Shown here: positions 5,827-12,811 of the stretch, one piece after another
Layout: each line of letters starts with the position of its first letter
Position numbering within the stretch: the stretch's first letter is position 1
Source of the DNA: Chloroflexota bacterium
Lineage (GTDB): Bacteria; Chloroflexota; Limnocylindria; Limnocylindrales; CSP1-4
Reading direction: 5' to 3'
NCBI GenBank assembly: GCA_021790375.1
Contig: JAJYEB010000013.1
Location: 1 to 13,219 of the forward strand
DNA: 13,219 nucleotides
Program-made: the position numbers and the translations under genes
Notes under the pieces: generated by a model
Database searches by the model: none
Told to the model about the DNA's origin: nothing
Seen by the model: only the letters and a program-made list of their open reading frames with translations

Positions 5827-7079
5827 GCGCCGCAGCGGCGGCAGAAACGGGCGCTGGCCGACAGCGGCAGCCCGCAGCCGGTGCACGCCTGGATTCCCGA
5901 GCCGGGCCTCGCCACGAGATCCCGCGTGGATTCTTCCCAGACACTGCGGGTGATCCGCGACGAGACCTGCGGGTTCGGGTTCTCGGCGCGGTGCTGCATC
6001 CGGATTGCGGCCCCCGACACGGCCGTGCCCCGCTCGCGGGGGCGCGGCTGGGGGGTGGGAGGCCAGCCGGTGGGAGCGGCCGGTGTCTCGTCCGGGGCGA
6101 CGATCTGCCAGGGTGCGGTTTCGGGAGCCGGAGGCGGGGGCGGGTGCAGCGGAGTTCGGGAGGGCCGCAGGGGGGCCGGGGGGTGCGGCACTGGTGCAGG
6201 TGCGCGCTGCTCTTCGGCTGACGGCGGCTCGGCCGGCTCCTGCGGCGCGTGGGCCGCAGCCGTCTCGGCGGGGCCCTCGCCTGCCGCCAGAGAGGGGACA
6301 GGCCGCGGTTGCTCGACCGCAGCCTCTGCCGCGGCGGCGGCAGGGGCAGGTAGCTCCGCCTCGGCCGGAGGCTCGAGGGTGACCCCGGCCGAGGGCAGGC
6401 CCTCGGACGGAACCTCCGCCTCGGCCGCGGCCGCCTGCTCTGCCGGTGCCACGAACTCCGCCGCGAGCTCGATCGGTGCCTCCGCCACGAACTCGATCGG
6501 TGCTTCGGGCTCGGCCGGTGCCTCCGCCTCGAGCTCGGCCGGTGCCCCGACCTCGGGCTCCGCCGGTACCGCCAGCTCCGCCGCGAACGCCGGCTCGGCC
6601 GGTGTCTCGGCCGGGAGCACGGCCCCGGCGGCGCCTTCAACCTCGACTTCGGTTGCCGGCTCCGTCTCCGCCGCCGCCTCCCCGGCCACTGCCGGTGCCC
6701 CGATCGCCTCCAGCCTGCTCAGCGCGGCCTGCAGTTCGCGCTGCTCGAGCGGGTCGGGCACGTCGGGCATGGGCGCGCACGTGCGGCATCGCCCGGCGGC
6801 CTCGTTCCAGCAGTCGCGGCAGGTGTACTGGCGGCAGGTGAAGCAGAAGTTGAACGTGTCGTGGAACGCCTGCAGCTGGATCCCGGACGCCTGCCGTTCA
6901 CGCTCGCGGCGGGCCTCGGCCAGCGCCTCGTCCAGGGACTCGTCCGAGGTCAGGTAGTTCCGGACGCCGCGCGCGAGCGTCCGCGCACGGGCCAGCCGGC
7001 TGCTGGTGGGCGCTGCGGATTCGAACGTGAACTTGGCGCCGCACCGCTCGCAGAACGACTCGGTGAGGATCTCGGACAT
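5814..7079 (-). CDS. Protein with N- and C-terminal zinc-binding modules and a long Ala/Glu/Pro linker
   Basis: This 421-residue leftward gene is not a family I can name. The N-terminal module has cysteine pairs at 10/13, 79/82, 87/90 and 98/101, with an Arg/Glu-rich helical stretch (about 27-65) between the first and second pairs. Residues about 130-345 are low-complexity Ala, Glu and Pro with repeated APAEP and API-E-like blocks. The C-terminus is a zinc ribbon with cysteines at 399, 402, 413 and 416 (CTGC, then CRRC). No membrane segment or signal peptide is seen. The ATG at 7079 is chosen because AAGGGG lies about 11 bases upstream, the first cysteine pair follows at once, and a promoter sits just beyond; the open frame upstream overlaps fhaA and is not used. 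The opposite strand here is open but encodes only Ser/Gly/Ala-rich junk. A scaffold or nucleic-acid-binding role is conceivable but unproven. Confidence 0.85.
   Translation of the reverse strand: MSEILTESFCERCGAKFTFESAAPTSSRLARARTLARGVRNYLTSDESLDEALAEARRERERQASGIQLQAFHDTFNFCFTCRQYTCRDCWNEAAGRCRTCAPMPDVPDPLEQRELQAALSRLEAIGAPAVAGEAAAETEPATEVEVEGAAGAVLPAETPAEPAFAAELAVPAEPEVGAPAELEAEAPAEPEAPIEFVAEAPIELAAEFVAPAEQAAAAEAEVPSEGLPSAGVTLEPPAEAELPAPAAAAAEAAVEQPRPVPSLAAGEGPAETAAAHAPQEPAEPPSAEEQRAPAPVPHPPAPLRPSRTPLHPPPPPAPETAPWQIVAPDETPAAPTGWPPTPQPRPRERGTAVSGAAIRMQHRAENPNPQVSSRITRSVWEESTRDLVARPGSGIQACTGCGLPLSASARFCRRCGARQA
6445..6606 (-). repeat. Degenerate in-frame repeats encoding the Ala/Pro/Glu linker
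   Basis: On the + strand, GGTGCC or a one-base variant recurs at 6445, 6475, 6499, 6517, 6541, 6565 and 6601. Every interval is a multiple of 6 bases (30, 24, 18, 24, 24, 36). On the coding strand these give the A-P core of APAE/API-E blocks spaced by an even number of residues. The repeats are diverged, so this looks like old slippage expansion under protein-level constraint. Confidence 0.6.
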
Positions 7080-7114
7080 CCCGCGATGACCCCTTGCTTG
7101 ACGGAGCAGCCTAC

Positions 7115-7142
7115 AGAGTACAGGGATCCGCGGACGCGTCAT
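7115..7142 (-). promoter_or_regulatory. Candidate promoter for the leftward zinc-binding gene
   Basis: Reading leftward, ATGACG (7137-7142) is a -35-like box and TACTCT (7115-7120) a -10-like box, 16 bases apart. Transcription would start near 7108, leaving a leader of about 30 bases before the ATG at 7079, with AAGGGG as ribosome binding site. The 195-base divergent gap (7080-7274) holds this and the fhaA promoter and no visible gene. Confidence 0.5.
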
Positions 7143-7255
7143 CCCCGACGACCGTCGGCCCCTGGCGGCCCAAACGTCCCGCCTGCCCGCTCCTGGCACG
7201 CGGCCCGCCGGCCCCGGCCCGGCCTGGGCAGGCTCCGGGAACCACGGGTTCCGGG

Positions 7256-7264
7256 TGCTAGACT
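7256..7264 (+). promoter_or_regulatory. Candidate extended -10 promoter for the fha-rodA-pbpA operon
   Basis: TGC followed by TAGACT (7259-7264) is an extended -10. Transcription would begin around 7270, about 5 bases before the fhaA ATG at 7275. There is no Shine-Dalgarno-like sequence in that interval, so the message would be leaderless or nearly so. A -35 box is not evident. Confidence 0.5.
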
Positions 7265-7274
7265 CGGCCATCCG

Positions 7275-8036
7275 ATGAACGGCCCACTCGCCGCGCTCGA
7301 GCGGCTCTTCGAGCGCATCTTCGAGCGTCCAGCGGCGCGGCTGTTCGGGACCGCCGTCGAGCCGGTCCAGGTGCGCCACCGGCTCGAGCGCGCCATGGAC
7401 AGTGCCGGGCATTCGCCCGCCGGATACGTGCCGGACCGGTACACCGTCAGGGTGAACCCCGGCGACCTGGCCGGTCTCGGTGACACGGTTCCCTCCTTTG
7501 CGGCGGCCCTCGTCGCGCATGCCCGCAGCCAGGGCTACCGGCTCCCGGGACGCCCGGCCGTCGAGCTGGTCGCCGACCCGACCGTGGCCCCCGGCGATCT
7601 GGCCGTGGCGACGAGCTTCGGTACCGCCGGGGGCCCGGCGCACGCGGGAGTCGTCGGCCGGCCGGGGGGTGTGCCGGTGGGCGAGCCCGGGGCTCCTCCG
7701 TCGGGTGCCACGATGGTCTTCCAGGTGCCCCAGGCCCGGGTGCCGTACGCGACGCTGCGCGTGGTGTCGCCGGGTGTCGCTCCACGCGAGTTCCCGGTGC
7801 GCGCGCCGAGCGTCCGGATCGGCCGCGGCGAGGAGAACGATCTCGTGCTGCCCGACTCGCGCATCTCCCGCGTGCACGGCCTGTTCTCCGCCCGGCAGGG
7901 CGGCCTCGTCTACACCGACCTGGGAAGCACGAACGGCTCCTTCGTGAACGGCACGCGGGTCAGCGAGGTGGCCCTGGGTCCCGGGGACGTCCTGCGGCTC
8001 GGCGACTCGACCATCACCATCGCCGGCGGGCAGTGA
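7275..8036 (+). CDS. fhaA: FhaA-like protein: DUF3662 domain plus C-terminal FHA domain
   Basis: The 253-residue protein begins with a DUF3662 (FhaA N-terminal) domain of about 115 residues (LERLFERIFERP, then VEPVQVRHRLERAMD and VPDRYTVRVNP). A Gly/Pro/Ala-rich linker follows. The C-terminal FHA domain has the phosphopeptide-binding residues in place: G183-R184, S198 and H201 (SRVH), and STNG at 218-221. FHA domains bind phosphothreonine. In Actinomycetota FhaA is linked to Ser/Thr kinases and to control of peptidoglycan synthesis (for example binding phosphorylated MviN/MurJ), and that role is inferred here from the neighbours. The ATG at 7275 has no ribosome binding site but sits just after an extended -10. 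The stop overlaps the next start by 4 bases (GTGA). Confidence 0.92.
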   Translation: MNGPLAALERLFERIFERPAARLFGTAVEPVQVRHRLERAMDSAGHSPAGYVPDRYTVRVNPGDLAGLGDTVPSFAAALVAHARSQGYRLPGRPAVELVADPTVAPGDLAVATSFGTAGGPAHAGVVGRPGGVPVGEPGAPPSGATMVFQVPQARVPYATLRVVSPGVAPREFPVRAPSVRIGRGEENDLVLPDSRISRVHGLFSARQGGLVYTDLGSTNGSFVNGTRVSEVALGPGDVLRLGDSTITIAGGQ

Positions 8037-8500
8037 ACCTCCCGGGCGGGATCGACACGTTCGCGCTGAGCCTGTGGCTGCTGCGCGTTGCGTTCCTCGG
8101 TGCCCTCTACCTGTTCCTGCTGTCGGTCGCGCGCCTGCTCCTGCGGGATCTGCGCAGCGTGTCGGCGACGGCACCGGGTGAACTCGGCCGGCTCGTGGTG
8201 ATCTCGTCGTTCGCCGGCGGACCGCCCGCCGGCGCGTCCTACGCCCTGGACGCGGTGACCACCATCGGGCGCGACGTCAACAACACCATCTCGGTCGACG
8301 ACCCGTTCCTGTCGGCCGACCATGCCGTGCTCACCTTCCGGGGCCGGAGCTGGTACCTGGAGGACCGGGGCAGCACCAACGGGACGTACCTCAACGGCGC
8401 ACCCGTGGTGGGGCTCGCACCACTGGGGTTCGGCGACGAGGTGCAGGCGGGCCAGCTCCGGGTCCGGCTGGACCGGCCGCGGCCACCTCGATCGGCGTGA
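8033..8500 (+). CDS. fhaB: FhaB-like membrane-anchored FHA-domain protein
   Basis: This 155-residue protein has one N-terminal membrane helix (about 10-37, LSLWLLRVAFLGALYLFLL), a basic stretch (RLLLRDLR), and a C-terminal FHA domain facing the cytoplasm. The FHA signature residues are G79-R80, S94, H97 and STNG at 114-117, so phosphothreonine binding should be intact. Length and layout match mycobacterial FhaB/FipA, a protein tied to cell growth and division. GTG at 8033 overlaps the fhaA stop by 4 bases, and the gene overlaps rodA in the same way, which implies coupled translation. The partner kinase is not in this window. Confidence 0.9.
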   Translation: MNLPGGIDTFALSLWLLRVAFLGALYLFLLSVARLLLRDLRSVSATAPGELGRLVVISSFAGGPPAGASYALDAVTTIGRDVNNTISVDDPFLSADHAVLTFRGRSWYLEDRGSTNGTYLNGAPVVGLAPLGFGDEVQAGQLRVRLDRPRPPRSA

Positions 8501-9918
8501 ACGCGATCGCCCCGTCCCCCGCGCGGCAGCTCGGGTTCGCGGTGCGCCCCCGCCTGCGCCGTCGCGAGCTTGCGCTGCTGGCGATCGTCGCGGGCGCGCT
8601 CGTCCTGGGCCGCGCGTCGCTCGCCTCCACCCTGGCCGGCCACCTGGCGCTGGGCGACCTGCGGCTGCTCGGCCTGTACCTCGGCGGGATCGCGGCCGTG
8701 CACGTGGCGTTCGTGCTGACCGGCCGTCGCAGCGACCAGATCCTGCTCCCGACGGTCGCGCTGCTGGGGGGAATCTCGCTGCTGGTGATGGAGCGGCTCC
8801 CCCAGGGCCTGGTGGTCCAGCGGTTCGTGGGTCACGACCTGGGGCTGGCGCAGCTCCAGGTCGGCTGGCTCCTGCTGTCGCTGGCGCTGCTGGCCGTCCT
8901 TGCCGTCGTGGTGCGCAGCGACAACTGGCTGCGGCTGTACAAGTACAGCTGGGCCGCCGCGGGGATCGCGCTGCTGCTGGCCGTGTTCGTGTTCGGCCGG
9001 GACGTCAACGGCGCCCAGCTCGACCTGTGCCTCGGCCCGGTCTGCGGGCAGCCATCCGAGCCCCTGAAGGTCATCCTGGTGGTGTTCCTGGCCGGCTACC
9101 TCGCCGAGAACCGCGAACTGCTCGCCGGCGCCTCCACCCGCCTGGGGCCGCTCCGCCTGCCGCCCCTGCCGTACCTCGCGCCGATGCTGGCGATGCTCGG
9201 CATCGCGCTGGCCGTGGTCGGCTTCCAGCACGACCTCGGCTCGGCCCTGCTGTACTTCGCGGTCTTCCTGTTCCTCCTCTACATCGCCACCGCCCGGGTG
9301 AGCTACGTGGCCCTGGGCCTGCTGCTGTTCCTGGCGGGAAGCGCGGTGCTGTACGAGATCTACCCGGTGGTCCGGCTCCGGGTCGACATCTGGCTGAACC
9401 CGTGGAGCGACCCGCAGGGCGCCGGGTACCAGACCCTGCGGGCGCTCTACGCGCTCGGGACCGGCGGGATCCTCGGCACCGGGCTCGGGGCCGGCCTCCC
9501 GTCGGTCGGGGCGACCCCCGCCATCCCGGTCATCCAGAGCGACTTCGTCTTCGCCGCGGTCGCAGAGGAGATGGGGTTGCTCGGCGCGCTGGCCGTCCTC
9601 GCGTGCTACCTGGTCATCGCGGAGCGGGGGCTGCGCATCGCCGCCACCGCGCAGGATGACTTCCGCGCGCTGCTGGCCGCGGGCCTGACGCTGGTGGTGG
9701 TGGTGCAGGCCGCCATCATCGTGGGAGGCAACATCAAGCTGGTGCCCCTCACCGGGATCACGCTGCCGTTCGTCAGCTACGGGGGCAGCTCGCTCGTCGC
9801 CAATGCGCTCGTGGTCGGGCTGCTGCTCGCGCTGAGCGATCGCGGCGTGGAGCCGCCGCCGCCGCCCAGGCCCCGGCGGCGGGTCTTCGGGCCCGGCACG
9901 GCGGAGGGCGTCGCGTGA
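8497..9918 (+). CDS. rodA: SEDS-family peptidoglycan glycosyltransferase (RodA/FtsW type)
   Basis: The 473-residue polytopic protein has about ten or more membrane helices and a short basic, Pro-rich cytoplasmic tail. SEDS motifs are present: QPSEPLK (near 186), HDLGSALLYF, NPWSDPQGAGYQ (from 301), SDF (D349, in the position of the aspartate essential in RodA/FtsW) and VSYGGSS (426-432). These enzymes polymerise lipid II into glycan strands at the outer face of the membrane, paired with a class B PBP. I call it RodA rather than FtsW because it lies in the actinobacterial-type fha-rodA-pbpA order, although sequence alone does not separate them. GTG at 8497 overlaps fhaB by 4 bases. An extra pair of cysteines (C178, C183, CLGPVC) sits in the loop before QPSE. 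Confidence 0.92.
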   Translation: MNAIAPSPARQLGFAVRPRLRRRELALLAIVAGALVLGRASLASTLAGHLALGDLRLLGLYLGGIAAVHVAFVLTGRRSDQILLPTVALLGGISLLVMERLPQGLVVQRFVGHDLGLAQLQVGWLLLSLALLAVLAVVVRSDNWLRLYKYSWAAAGIALLLAVFVFGRDVNGAQLDLCLGPVCGQPSEPLKVILVVFLAGYLAENRELLAGASTRLGPLRLPPLPYLAPMLAMLGIALAVVGFQHDLGSALLYFAVFLFLLYIATARVSYVALGLLLFLAGSAVLYEIYPVVRLRVDIWLNPWSDPQGAGYQTLRALYALGTGGILGTGLGAGLPSVGATPAIPVIQSDFVFAAVAEEMGLLGALAVLACYLVIAERGLRIAATAQDDFRALLAAGLTLVVVVQAAIIVGGNIKLVPLTGITLPFVSYGGSSLVANALVVGLLLALSDRGVEPPPPPRPRRRVFGPGTAEGVA

Positions 9919-11465
9919 ACCTGCGCCGGAGGGCGGCCGCGACGCGCACGGGCGGTGCGCCCCACGACCTCGTGGCCCCCCGCATCGGGCGGTCGGTCCT
10001 GCAGGTCGCGCTCGCGCTCGGCCTCGCCTACCTCCTCATCGGCGGCACGCTCACCTACTGGCAGGTCGTGCGAGCCGACGCGCTCACGCTCGACCCGGCC
10101 AACCCGCTGGTGCAGGCGGCCCGACAGTCCACGCTTCCCGGCCGGATCCTCGACTCCCGTGACACGGTGCTCGCGAAGTCGGTCCGGCTCGCGAACGGGA
10201 CGGTGGTCCGCCAGTACCTGGCAGACCCGTCGCTGGGGCCCCTGCTCGGGTACCGCAGCGCGCAGTTCGGCACGGCCGGCCTGGAGGCGGCCGAGAACGG
10301 CGTCCTGATCGGCCTGTCAGGCCAGTCGGAGGCGGACCTGCTGCTGCGCAAGCTGCAGTTCCAGCTCTACCGGCCGCAGGACGTGGTGCTCGGCATCGAC
10401 ATGCGACTGCAGAAGGACGCCGAGCAGCTCATGGGAAACCGGCGGGGTGCGGTCGTGGCGATCGATCCGTCGACCGGGCAGATCCTTGCCCTGGTCAGCA
10501 GCCCGGGGTTCGACCCGAACCAGGTGGCCAGCCCGGCGACCGGCGCGGCCGCCTTCGGGCACCTCTCGACGGACCCGGCGTCGCCGCTGCTCGATCGGGC
10601 CACCCAGGGGCTGTTCGTGCCCGGGTCCGTCTTCAAGCTCGTCACCTCGATCGCCGGGCTCGGGTCGGGCGCCATCACCGCGCAGACCACCTACCCCGAC
10701 CAGCCGGCGGAGGAGAAGACCGGCTTCCTCGTGGACGGCTACCGCGTGATCGACGGCCATCATCCCTTCACCGACGGCACCGCACTCGACTACACGCAGG
10801 CACTCGAGGTCTCCTGCAACATCTACTTCGCCCACGTCGGGCTGGCGGTCGGGGGCCCGGCGCTGGTGCAGTGGGCCGCCCGGCTCGGGTTCGGCGCCCC
10901 CATCCCCTTCGACCTGCCCACGGCGGCCAGCCAGGTCACCGGCGGGGGCGGTCCGCTGGGGGGATTCAAGGACCAGGTGGAGCTCGCGAACGCCGCATAC
11001 GGCCAGGCCGAGGTGCTGGTGACGCCGCTGCAGATGGCGCTGGTGGCGGCCGCGATCGCCAACGGCGGGGTGCTCATGCGACCCCACCTGGTGATCGGGA
11101 CGCGCGACGCCGCCGGGACGCTGCATCCGGTCGCCCCCGCGCCCTGGCGGACCGTCGTCGACCCGGTGATCGCGTCCACCATCGCGAACGCCATGCAGCA
11201 GGCGGTCGAGGGCGCGTGGGGCATCCCGTTCGCGGGGCTCGGCAAGGTCCCGGGCGTCCCGACGGCCGGAAAGACCGGGACCGCGCAGCTGGGCGGCACG
11301 GGCGAGCCACACTCGTGGTTCGTGGGGTTCGCGCCGGTCCAGGGGGCCCGCATCGCGGTGGCGGTGCTCCTGGAGCGGGCGGGGTCCGGGGCCACCGAAG
11401 CGGCGCCACTCGCCAGCCGCGTGATGGCCGACTACCTGGCGCTGCAGCAGGGAGGCACGCCGTGA
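9915..11465 (+). CDS. pbpA: Class B penicillin-binding protein (PBP2/PbpA-type transpeptidase)
   Basis: The 516-residue protein has a short cytoplasmic N-terminus, one membrane anchor (about 28-48), a dimerisation region containing GRILDSRDTVLA, and a transpeptidase domain. The active-site motifs are S238-V-F-K241 (SxxK, S238 the acylated serine), S300-C-N302 (SxN) and K453-T-G455. It crosslinks peptidoglycan outside the membrane as the partner of the SEDS enzyme encoded just upstream. The length is close to mycobacterial PbpA, which has the same neighbours. GTG at 9915 overlaps rodA by 4 bases (GTGA), and its stop overlaps the next small gene in the same way. No PASTA domains are present. 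Confidence 0.95.
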   Translation: MNLRRRAAATRTGGAPHDLVAPRIGRSVLQVALALGLAYLLIGGTLTYWQVVRADALTLDPANPLVQAARQSTLPGRILDSRDTVLAKSVRLANGTVVRQYLADPSLGPLLGYRSAQFGTAGLEAAENGVLIGLSGQSEADLLLRKLQFQLYRPQDVVLGIDMRLQKDAEQLMGNRRGAVVAIDPSTGQILALVSSPGFDPNQVASPATGAAAFGHLSTDPASPLLDRATQGLFVPGSVFKLVTSIAGLGSGAITAQTTYPDQPAEEKTGFLVDGYRVIDGHHPFTDGTALDYTQALEVSCNIYFAHVGLAVGGPALVQWAARLGFGAPIPFDLPTAASQVTGGGGPLGGFKDQVELANAAYGQAEVLVTPLQMALVAAAIANGGVLMRPHLVIGTRDAAGTLHPVAPAPWRTVVDPVIASTIANAMQQAVEGAWGIPFAGLGKVPGVPTAGKTGTAQLGGTGEPHSWFVGFAPVQGARIAVAVLLERAGSGATEAAPLASRVMADYLALQQGGTP

Positions 11466-11647
11466 GGACGGGACGGCCCCTGGTCGAACGGGTGCTCCTG
11501 ATGCTCGTGGCGCTCGTGATGGCGGCGGTCTTCTTCGTGATGGGGATCGCGTCGTGGAGCGCGGGGGAGCTGCCGCTTGGGATCTTCGGCCTCCTGGGCG
11601 GCTTCATGACGCTCTGGGTCGGGGTGCTCACCCTGCGCCGCGGCTGA
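11462..11647 (+). CDS. Small two-helix membrane protein at the end of the rodA-pbpA operon
   Basis: GTG at 11462 overlaps the pbpA stop in a GTGA junction, the fourth such junction in a row, which is the main reason to accept this 61-residue gene. The peptide has a basic start (MRTGRPLVERV), a first hydrophobic helix (about 11-31), a short SWSAGELPLG turn, and a second helix (about 39-57), ending LRRG. Both ends would lie in the cytoplasm. I do not recognise a family. Its place suggests a small accessory to the RodA-PBP2 synthase, which is inference. Confidence 0.75.
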   Translation: MRTGRPLVERVLLMLVALVMAAVFFVMGIASWSAGELPLGIFGLLGGFMTLWVGVLTLRRG

Positions 11648-11659
11648 CCGGCGCAGCGC

Positions 11660-11698
11660 GAGCCACCGGGTGGGTGCCGCCGGGCACTCCACCGGCTC
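11660..11698 (+). terminator. Bulged 15-bp hairpin ending the fha-rodA-pbpA operon
   Basis: GAGCC (11660-11664), GGTGG (11669-11673) and GTGCC (11674-11678) pair with GGCAC (11683-11687), CCACC (11689-11693) and GGCTC (11694-11698). The loop is GCCG, with a four-base ACCG bulge on one side and a single T on the other. It lies 12 bases after the stop of the small membrane gene and before the moxR promoter. No T-run follows. Confidence 0.55.
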
Positions 11699-11740
11699 CG
11701 GCGTGCAGGCGCGAGTGAACCTTCCCGTGGGTCCGTGACG

Positions 11741-11746
11741 TACCAT
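11741..11746 (+). promoter_or_regulatory. Candidate -10 box for moxR
   Basis: TACCAT, directly after GTGACG, is the best -10-like hexamer in the 164-base gap before moxR. Transcription would begin near 11753, with a leader of about 60 bases. It lacks the TGn extension seen at the other rightward promoters and has no clear -35. Confidence 0.35.
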
Positions 11747-11811
11747 GATCGGGCGAACCCGGCCGAACGGCGGGAGGCCAGGCAGACACCATTGCAGTGG
11801 GGGAGTGTCGA

Positions 11812-12780
11812 ATGGCGGACGTGCGGGCGCTCGGGGGACGGGTCGTTGCCAACGTGGAACACGTCATCGTGGGCAAGCACGACGTCGTCCGCCTGGCGCT
11901 CGTGGCGCTCATCTGCCAGGGCCACATCCTGATCGAGGACGTGCCCGGTACGGGCAAGACCGTGCTCGCGAAGGCGCTGGCACGCAGCCTGGGCTGCTCG
12001 TTCCGCCGGATCCAGTTCACCCCGGACCTGCTGCCGTCCGACGTGACCGGGCTCTCGATCTACAACCAGCGGACCCAGGAGTTCGAGTTCCGGCCGGGCC
12101 CCATCATGGCCCAGGTGGTCCTCGCCGACGAGATCAACCGTGCCACGCCCAAGACGCAGTCGGCGCTGCTCGAGTGCATGGAGGAGCGCCAGGCCACGAT
12201 CGACGGCAAGACCTACGCCATGCCCAGCCCGTTCCTGGTGCTTGCCACGCAGAACCCGATCGAGTACGAGGGGACCTTCGCGCTGCCTGAGGCCCAGCTC
12301 GACCGCTTCATGCTCCGGCTCCGGCTGGGCTACCCCTCGCCGTCCGAGGAGATCGTGGTGATGGACCAGCAGAAGCGCGTCCATCCGCTCGGCGAGATCG
12401 GGGAGGTCGTCAGCGTCGAGGAGCTGCTCGCCATGCAGGCGACCGTGCGGGAGATGTACGTGGACCCGGTGGTCGCGGACTACATCGTCCGTCTCACCTC
12501 CGCCACTCGCACCCACGCGGACGTCCAGCTGGGTGCCTCTCCGCGCGGCTCACTGGCGCTCTACCGTGCGGCGCAGGCGATGGCCGCTCTCGAGGGGCGC
12601 GACTACGCGATCCCGGACGACGTCAAGACGCTCGCCGAGCCGGCGCTCGCGCACCGGATCATCGTGAAGACGGCGGCGACGCTCCGCGACGTCGACGGGC
12701 GGCAGGTCATCCGGGAACTGCTCGAGACGGTGCCCGTCGAGATGGGCGCGGCGGAGCGGCCGCGGGTGCGGCCGGCATAG
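11812..12780 (+). CDS. MoxR-family AAA+ ATPase
   Basis: The 322-residue protein is a MoxR AAA+ ATPase (AAA_3 plus lid domain). It shows Walker A V44-P-G-T-G-K-T50 after HILIED, the family stretch FTPDLLPSDVTG, Walker B with D106-E107 (VVLADEINRA), sensor 1 TQNP (146-149), and a sensor 2-type ASPRGSLALYRAA near residue 243. MoxR proteins act as chaperone-like ATPases, usually with a DUF58 partner and VWA-domain proteins; the DUF58 gene follows here 31 bases downstream. The ATG at 11812 is preferred to the GTG at 11797 because GGGGGAG lies 6 bases before it and overlaps that GTG. The substrate is unknown. Confidence 0.95.
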   Translation: MADVRALGGRVVANVEHVIVGKHDVVRLALVALICQGHILIEDVPGTGKTVLAKALARSLGCSFRRIQFTPDLLPSDVTGLSIYNQRTQEFEFRPGPIMAQVVLADEINRATPKTQSALLECMEERQATIDGKTYAMPSPFLVLATQNPIEYEGTFALPEAQLDRFMLRLRLGYPSPSEEIVVMDQQKRVHPLGEIGEVVSVEELLAMQATVREMYVDPVVADYIVRLTSATRTHADVQLGASPRGSLALYRAAQAMAALEGRDYAIPDDVKTLAEPALAHRIIVKTAATLRDVDGRQVIRELLETVPVEMGAAERPRVRPA

Positions 12781-12785
12781 CCGGC
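12771..12785 (+). other. Short perfect hairpin spanning the moxR stop codon
   Basis: GCCGGC (12771-12776) and GCCGGC (12780-12785) flank ATA and can form a six-pair hairpin that includes the TAG stop. It may tune moxR versus DUF58 expression, but such GC palindromes arise easily by chance here. Confidence 0.25.
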
Positions 12786-12811
12786 ACAACCGGCGGGCAG
12801 GCGGCGGCGAG

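Noticed and set aside
4439..6640. 733-codon - strand frame
   Set aside because: It runs antisense to the FmdB, HTH and YihY genes and out of frame with the leftward zinc gene; the product is Arg/Pro/Ser low-complexity.
6300..6700. Possible CRISPR or tandem DNA repeat array
   Set aside because: Repeat words are short, diverged and all in phase with the reading frame of the zinc-binding protein; there are no uniform spacers.
5269..6957. 562-codon + strand frame opposite the leftward zinc-binding gene
   Set aside because: It is Ser/Gly/Ala-rich and crosses the YihY gene in another frame, whereas the - strand product has four well-formed groups of CxxC pairs.
7080..8174. Upstream extension of the leftward gene to 8174 (786 codons)
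   Set aside because: It would overlap fhaA and fhaB antisense. The ATG at 7079 has a ribosome binding site, a promoter and the first zinc motif directly behind it.
10317..12516. Long - strand frames opposite pbpA and moxR
   Set aside because: They are antisense to genes with complete catalytic motifs and encode His/Arg/Gly-rich sequence without domains.
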